Of a stretch of DNA of 64,000 bases, positions 60,501 through 64,000 are shown one piece after another (position 1 is the first letter of the stretch; every line of letters begins with the position of its first letter). Source of the stretch: Flavobacterium zhairuonense. GTDB taxonomy: Bacteria; Bacteroidota; Bacteroidia; Flavobacteriales; Flavobacteriaceae. The notes under the pieces were generated by a model. The model saw only the letters and a program-made list of their open reading frames with translations, had not been told where the DNA came from and made no database searches. The position numbers and the translations under genes were made by a program. Where the stretch lies: NCBI RefSeq assembly GCF_004352915.1, contig NZ_SJSY01000074.1, positions 467,894-531,893 on the forward strand, read 5' to 3'.

Positions 60501-63500
60501 TGAAGTTCGTTTAGGGGGAATAGCAACATTGTTAACAAATTTAGATATCTATGGAGCTTCATTTAGATATAAAGAAGCCACAGTATCTGGAGTATCTTCT
60601 CCAATTTGCGCAGGAGGTTCTGCAACGATAAGTGCTTCGACAACAGCTGGAGATACGCTTAATTTATTTGATGTTGCAAGTGGCGGAGTAGCTTTGGCGA
60701 CAGATGTAACTACTACTCCGTATAGTACAGGGCCTCTAACAAGTTCAAAAACATATTATATAGAAGCGGTTCGTGGAGGTACATGTATAAACAGTGTTCG
60801 TCAGCCTGTAACGGTAACCGTTCTGCCATTAGCAGATGCATCAAATATTACAATTGCTAGTCCGGTAGTTTCATCTTGTGCGGGAATTGCAGTGTTGTCC
60901 CCAACTTCCAACTTAACAGGAGCACAATTTAAATATTATACTGATCAAGCCAAAACACAAGAAATTATAACTGGTTCAACAGTAGTGGCACAACCAGGAA
61001 TTACTTTTTCTAAAGACCCATCTACTGGAGCACTTACCATTAATGGTTTTACTTCTGGAACATCTTATACATATTTTGTTTCTGTTGGAAATACTGTAAC
61101 ATGTGAGAATGATGTAAATACACTGCAACCAGTAGTTGTTAATTTTCCAGCAACTACTACAACTTTGACAGTAACATCTCCATTAGTTGCGTGTGGAAGT
61201 GCTAACTTGAAAAATGCTATTACGGCACTTGATACAAGTGGAAATACAACATATACTTTCTTTGACCCTTCAGACGTAGCTATGACAGATGAAGCGGCAA
61301 TGAACATAACAATTAGTGGTGTTTACTCGGTTCAGGCTCAAGCAAGCGGAGTTGATTGTCCATCTGCAAAACAAGCAGTAAATGTAACAGTTAATCCGCT
61401 GCCAAGCTTGATTGTCGATCCCGCTCAATCAGTTGCTCAAGGTACAAATGTAACTTTGAATGCAACTTCGAATGGAACACTGGCATGGTATGATCCACAA
61501 GGAAATGCATTGGCAGGCCCTCCGTTTACCACAGGAGCATTAAATGTTCCAGGAATTTATACCTATACAGTTGTTGCAACATTAGGATCATGTTCAGTAA
61601 CAGGAACACTATCGATCAATGTTAAAGATCCAGACAATTGCCAATCATTAACTGAAAGAGTATATGCAACAGGACAAAGTTGGAGTTCAATTGTTACAGG
61701 TGGTGTTTCTAACGAAGCTAATGCAGTTGATGGAAATCCACAGACATTCTCAACTATCACGACAGGAGTTGGGCTGTTAGGAATTGGTACAACTTGGCAA
61801 GATTTAACTTGGCCTTCAACGATTGCTAAAGGAACACCAGTAACCGTTAAGCTTGGTTCTGAATATAGTGCATTAGGCGTTGCGCAAGGACTTTCTGTTA
61901 TTGGAAGAAAAGGTGGAGTTGATATTGGTGTAATGCAATCTGTTTCGGGAGCATTATTGAATGTGCTTCCTGGAGATAATGCTTATGAATTTACTTTTGT
62001 TCCTTCAAATGCAGCTGGTCCTCAAGATTATGACGGAATCAGAATTGTATCAGGAGCTGTTTTGAGTGTTGCTCAAAATACTAAAGTTTATGAAGCTTAT
62101 TACAATAAATCGGTTACTGCAGTTACATGTACACCTGGAGATATTCAAGATATCTTTTATGGAACCACTGATTTAGGACTTCCTGTTGGAGCACTGACTT
62201 CAACGGTTGGAGTAAGCGATGCTTGGAACGTAGCAGATAACGATATTACAACTTTTGCAACCATGTATAGTGGAGCAGGAGTTCTTGCTTCGGCAGACAT
62301 GACAGTTCAGTTTAAAACACCATCTGTAGTAAGCGATACATTAAGAATTGTGATTTCAAAACCAGGTACAATTTTGAATGTTAATTTATTGACAGGCTTT
62401 AGCATTCAGCGTTATTTAGGAAATGTTGCAGTTGGAGCTCCAATTCAAAACAATAGTACATTGTTAAGTTTGAAATTATTATCTGCAAATACAATGGCTA
62501 TGGTTTTGGTTTCTTCACCTACAGAATCATATGACAGAGTTAGAATCCGTTTTGGTGGTGTTGCAGGAGTTTTGGAATTTTTACGAGTTCATACAGTTGA
62601 GCGTGTTGCAAATACCTCGGTTATAGGAGGAGATCCAACTAATAAAGTTACGGTTTGTCCGGGAGATACAGTCACGCTTCAAATACCACAAGAAGCCTGC
62701 TCGACCTATGTTTGGTATGATTCGCCTACAGGTGGCGCAATCGTTGCTAATGGTATTACCTATACAGTTCCAGCTACATTAGCTGCGGGAACATATAAAT
62801 ATTATATTCAGCCAGTTCGTTACGGATGTGAAGCAATGACAAGAGGCGAAGTTACAGTTGAGGTTAGAGCGACAAGTCCAGAAAATATCTTAGCTGATAT
62901 TACTTTGAATGGTGGATCAACAACTTCAATTTGTGCACCTTCAGGAACTGTAACTTTGGCTACAAATTTGGTTGGAACATTTACAAATCCGGTATATCAT
63001 TGGTACAAATTTGACGGAACGATGAGCCAGCCAATTGCTGGAGCAACAGGGCCATCATTAACTGTTAATAGTCTAGTTCCAGGAACCTATACTTATTTTG
63101 TTGGTGTGAGTTCAGATGAATATTGCGAAACTGCCGAAGCAGATAGAAAACAAATAACATTTACTATTTTGCCTCCTTCAGTTGCAACAGATATCCAAGT
63201 AGACGATTTAACAGTGTGTAATGGAGTTGCAGCGTCATTGACGCCGACTGCACCAACATTGACAAATCCTGTTTTCACCTGGTACGCTGACAACAATAAA
63301 ACTCCTCTTGTAAACAATACGCCTGCGGGAGTAACTTATTCAGTAAGCACTACGGGAGTTTTAACTGTTACAGGTTTAACACGCGCTGTGAGTCCAATAA
63401 CTTATTATGTTGCGGTTTCTAGCGATGGAACTTGTGAAAACTTAACAGGAACGTTGCAAGATGCTGTAATTATTATTAGTGATCCAAATACACCAACGAC

Positions 63501-64000
63501 AACAAATTCTACTCAGAATTTCTGTTTGATCAATAATCCAACAGTTGCTAATATTCAAGTAAATGAATCTAATGTAGTTTGGTACAATAGCGATACATCA
63601 ACAACTCCTTTATTATCTACTGATGCTTTGGTGAATGGAACTTATTATGCTACAGCAAAAGATCCAATTACAAATTGCGAAAGTAGTGTTCGATTGGCAG
63701 TTGTAATCAATGTAAACGATCCTGGCACGCCGACATTGGTAAATGCAGGCATACAAAACTTCTGTTTGGTAAATGCTCCGACATTTGCAAGCGTTCAGTT
63801 CAACGAAACAAATATTGTTTGGTACGATGCTATAACAGGAGGAAACTTGATTCCATCAACTCAAGCTTTGGCAAATGGCACTTATTACGCTGCAATCAGC
63901 GATCCTGCAACAGGATGCGAGAGCGCGACAAGACTGAGTGTAACGATAAACGTAAACGATCCTGGCACTCCGACATTGGTAAACGCAGGGACTCAAAACT
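57538..64000 (+). CDS. Giant secreted Ig-repeat adhesin, 5' part (runs off the window)
   Basis: Open from the ATG at 57538 to the window end, at least 2,154 residues. A signal peptide comes first (cleavage near SNAFSQ, residue 32). Then a large module A (about 33-195) is followed by three Ig-like domains, and this A-plus-Ig set is repeated: A2 begins at about 58890 and A3 at about 60115. Two A-related modules follow (about 61630-62100 and 62140-62620), then Ig-like domains with cysteine pairs and tandem 79-80-residue repeats from 63481. The Ig units carry WYD...TGG, TYYVE and GC-S-R-V motifs of the CHU_C-associated Ig-like (PF19081-type) family. These are typical of type IX secretion substrates; the C-terminal sorting domain would lie outside. 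It is likely a surface adhesin. Confidence 0.88.
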   Translation, partial: MKRNFTFCDLIFKKRLVGLLFLFLLCSNAFSQTVCRPVSQTNSQAGLLCVGLDVSNPTLAYDNDPGLTTFATLQNAVGLLCAVEETMTLNQTVKAGDEIVLYFGTGNGLLDVGLLSNVSIQTKLSGTDVGPRVALNSPVLNLSLLSGNAIGEVRYTVPGDANQVQIQVGGLLSLLVNLRVYDVRLDFAKPSVTGGLNQTICSGTSTNLTATPVAGTTLAWYDSLSSTTALATGSTYTTPNLTANTTYYIGVARAGGCEGNNRVPVVINVSNPVAPAISSSGTAVCSSGTTQQTTLSLINPIPGTTYNWYSVSSGGTILATGNSYSPTVPLGTTSFYVEAVIGSCISPTRAQVDVISNPVPAAATALTQSVTIQSGQNATLSATTSEAGVTLNWYDVPTGGTAIATNTSTFTTPILTATKTYYVETQSATGGCVSASRTAITVNVVNTPAGGCLLANSQQTSLNGLCLLCSSTSPDNSVDGDINTAARLTVPVGLVNGWIQQTLQFNNPGKAGDIIDVELELPGGVLDLSVLNYINLATYNGTTFNNDRVSINNLLNVQLLGGNRFRASITAGANFDRVEVRLGGLVAALTSLDIYQASYRYADPNVTGNKIICSGQSTTLTAGLAVGETVNWYSAATGGASLASTAVFTTPNLTADTTYWAEITRNGCVNSVRFAVPITVNDPVVATLTGGSASICQGQTATISVQSPVAGTTYNWYDAATAGNLVFTGTTFTTPVLASSTNYYVESVIGSCTSSTRTQASITVNPLPADPTVASSTVIIPSGQVVTLQVSNPVGGVVYDWYDVPTGGTALVTNPSYTPSPALTANKTYYIEARNAANCVSASRTAINVVVTPPTPITSCLQANSQVVSRGGLTVCLTCSSANDPDSIDGNDATATRLTVPLGLVGDYIQQTLTFSTSGKAGDIIDVELGIPGGIADVSALSYISLRSYNGGTPNGDQVDIGSLVSVQLLGGERFKASFVTSGDFTAVEVRLGGIATLLTNLDIYGASFRYKEATVSGVSSPICAGGSATISASTTAGDTLNLFDVASGGVALATDVTTTPYSTGPLTSSKTYYIEAVRGGTCINSVRQPVTVTVLPLADASNITIASPVVSSCAGIAVLSPTSNLTGAQFKYYTDQAKTQEIITGSTVVAQPGITFSKDPSTGALTINGFTSGTSYTYFVSVGNTVTCENDVNTLQPVVVNFPATTTTLTVTSPLVACGSANLKNAITALDTSGNTTYTFFDPSDVAMTDEAAMNITISGVYSVQAQASGVDCPSAKQAVNVTVNPLPSLIVDPAQSVAQGTNVTLNATSNGTLAWYDPQGNALAGPPFTTGALNVPGIYTYTVVATLGSCSVTGTLSINVKDPDNCQSLTERVYATGQSWSSIVTGGVSNEANAVDGNPQTFSTITTGVGLLGIGTTWQDLTWPSTIAKGTPVTVKLGSEYSALGVAQGLSVIGRKGGVDIGVMQSVSGALLNVLPGDNAYEFTFVPSNAAGPQDYDGIRIVSGAVLSVAQNTKVYEAYYNKSVTAVTCTPGDIQDIFYGTTDLGLPVGALTSTVGVSDAWNVADNDITTFATMYSGAGVLASADMTVQFKTPSVVSDTLRIVISKPGTILNVNLLTGFSIQRYLGNVAVGAPIQNNSTLLSLKLLSANTMAMVLVSSPTESYDRVRIRFGGVAGVLEFLRVHTVERVANTSVIGGDPTNKVTVCPGDTVTLQIPQEACSTYVWYDSPTGGAIVANGITYTVPATLAAGTYKYYIQPVRYGCEAMTRGEVTVEVRATSPENILADITLNGGSTTSICAPSGTVTLATNLVGTFTNPVYHWYKFDGTMSQPIAGATGPSLTVNSLVPGTYTYFVGVSSDEYCETAEADRKQITFTILPPSVATDIQVDDLTVCNGVAASLTPTAPTLTNPVFTWYADNNKTPLVNNTPAGVTYSVSTTGVLTVTGLTRAVSPITYYVAVSSDGTCENLTGTLQDAVIIISDPNTPTTTNSTQNFCLINNPTVANIQVNESNVVWYNSDTSTTPLLSTDALVNGTYYATAKDPITNCESSVRLAVVINVNDPGTPTLVNAGIQNFCLVNAPTFASVQFNETNIVWYDAITGGNLIPSTQALANGTYYAAISDPATGCESATRLSVTINVNDPGTPTLVNAGTQN
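63481..64000 (+). repeat. Tandem 237-240 bp coding repeats in the adhesin
   Basis: Units starting at the Asp-Pro codons 63481, 63718 and 63958 encode 79-80 residues each. Each has the pattern DP-TPT, NFCL, WY, NGTYYA and CES. The second and third starts are nearly identical in DNA (GATCCTGGCAC...CGACATTGGTAAA), so the duplication is recent. The array continues past the window edge. Confidence 0.85.

Overview
The window is an AT-rich chromosomal segment of a Bacteroidetes bacterium, most likely Flavobacterium or a close relative. This rests on the SusC/SusD pair, type IX-secretion style Ig-repeat adhesin, DUF1599 and BT_3928-type proteins, promoters of the TTG-N17-23-TAnnTTTG type, the lack of Shine-Dalgarno sequences, and many short palindromic intergenic repeats. 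No rRNA, tRNA, CRISPR array, insertion sequence or integrase was seen.

Layout. 1-1232: the 3' end of a subtilisin-like (S8) peptidase gene cut by the window edge. 1.6-7.1 kb: a small membrane protein with a carboxypeptidase-regulatory-like domain (minus strand), corA, and the acetate pathway genes pta and ackA. 7.2-24.4 kb: a polysaccharide utilisation locus made of a membrane-spanning propeller/LuxR-type regulator, SusC, SusD, a LamG lipoprotein, a GH144-like glucoamylase-family lipoprotein, an esterase-like alpha/beta hydrolase and a GH3 beta-glucosidase. It is followed by a glycerophosphodiesterase-like lipoprotein, a GH43 enzyme and a secreted M28 peptidase. GH144 plus GH3 suggests a beta-1,2-glucan substrate. 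24.7-39.4 kb, mostly minus strand: yiiX-like peptidase, kdsA, an AT-rich HEPN-domain gene that looks acquired, YhhN, sterol desaturase, prmA-clpS, thioredoxin-tpiA, lipoproteins, and the BT_3928/DUF1599 pair. 39.6-55.7 kb: folP, a degenerate site-2-protease-like protein joined to a lipoprotein-like half, rlmH, a secreted adenosine deaminase, a pirin-OsmC-GNAT operon, an AlkD-like protein, then nadC-yihY-DUF2147-metallo-beta-lactamase-priA, a LytTR regulator and rpsF-rpsR-rplI. 55.8-64 kb: a DUF6495-like gene, a 1.2 kb AT-rich gap and a giant secreted repeat protein of more than 2,150 residues that runs off the right edge.

How the genes work together. The regulator at 7.2 kb sits just upstream of susC, whose promoter region carries matching direct and inverted repeats, so it probably controls the locus. 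SusC/SusD would import oligosaccharide released by the surface GH144-like enzyme, and the GH3 enzyme would finish it to glucose. Pta and AckA convert acetyl-CoA to acetate with ATP gain. The right-hand end is a conserved flavobacterial housekeeping block into which a class B1 metallo-beta-lactamase gene is embedded.

The most unusual items are the HEPN gene next to a large imperfect palindrome (27.4-29.5 kb), the S2P-like pseudoprotease with CNLLY where HExxH should be (40.4 kb), the supermodular adhesin (57.5 kb onward), two arrays of 13-14 bp palindromes (24.5 and 46.2 kb), and a terminator whose loop contains a -7 promoter box directly before a start codon (32.1 kb).
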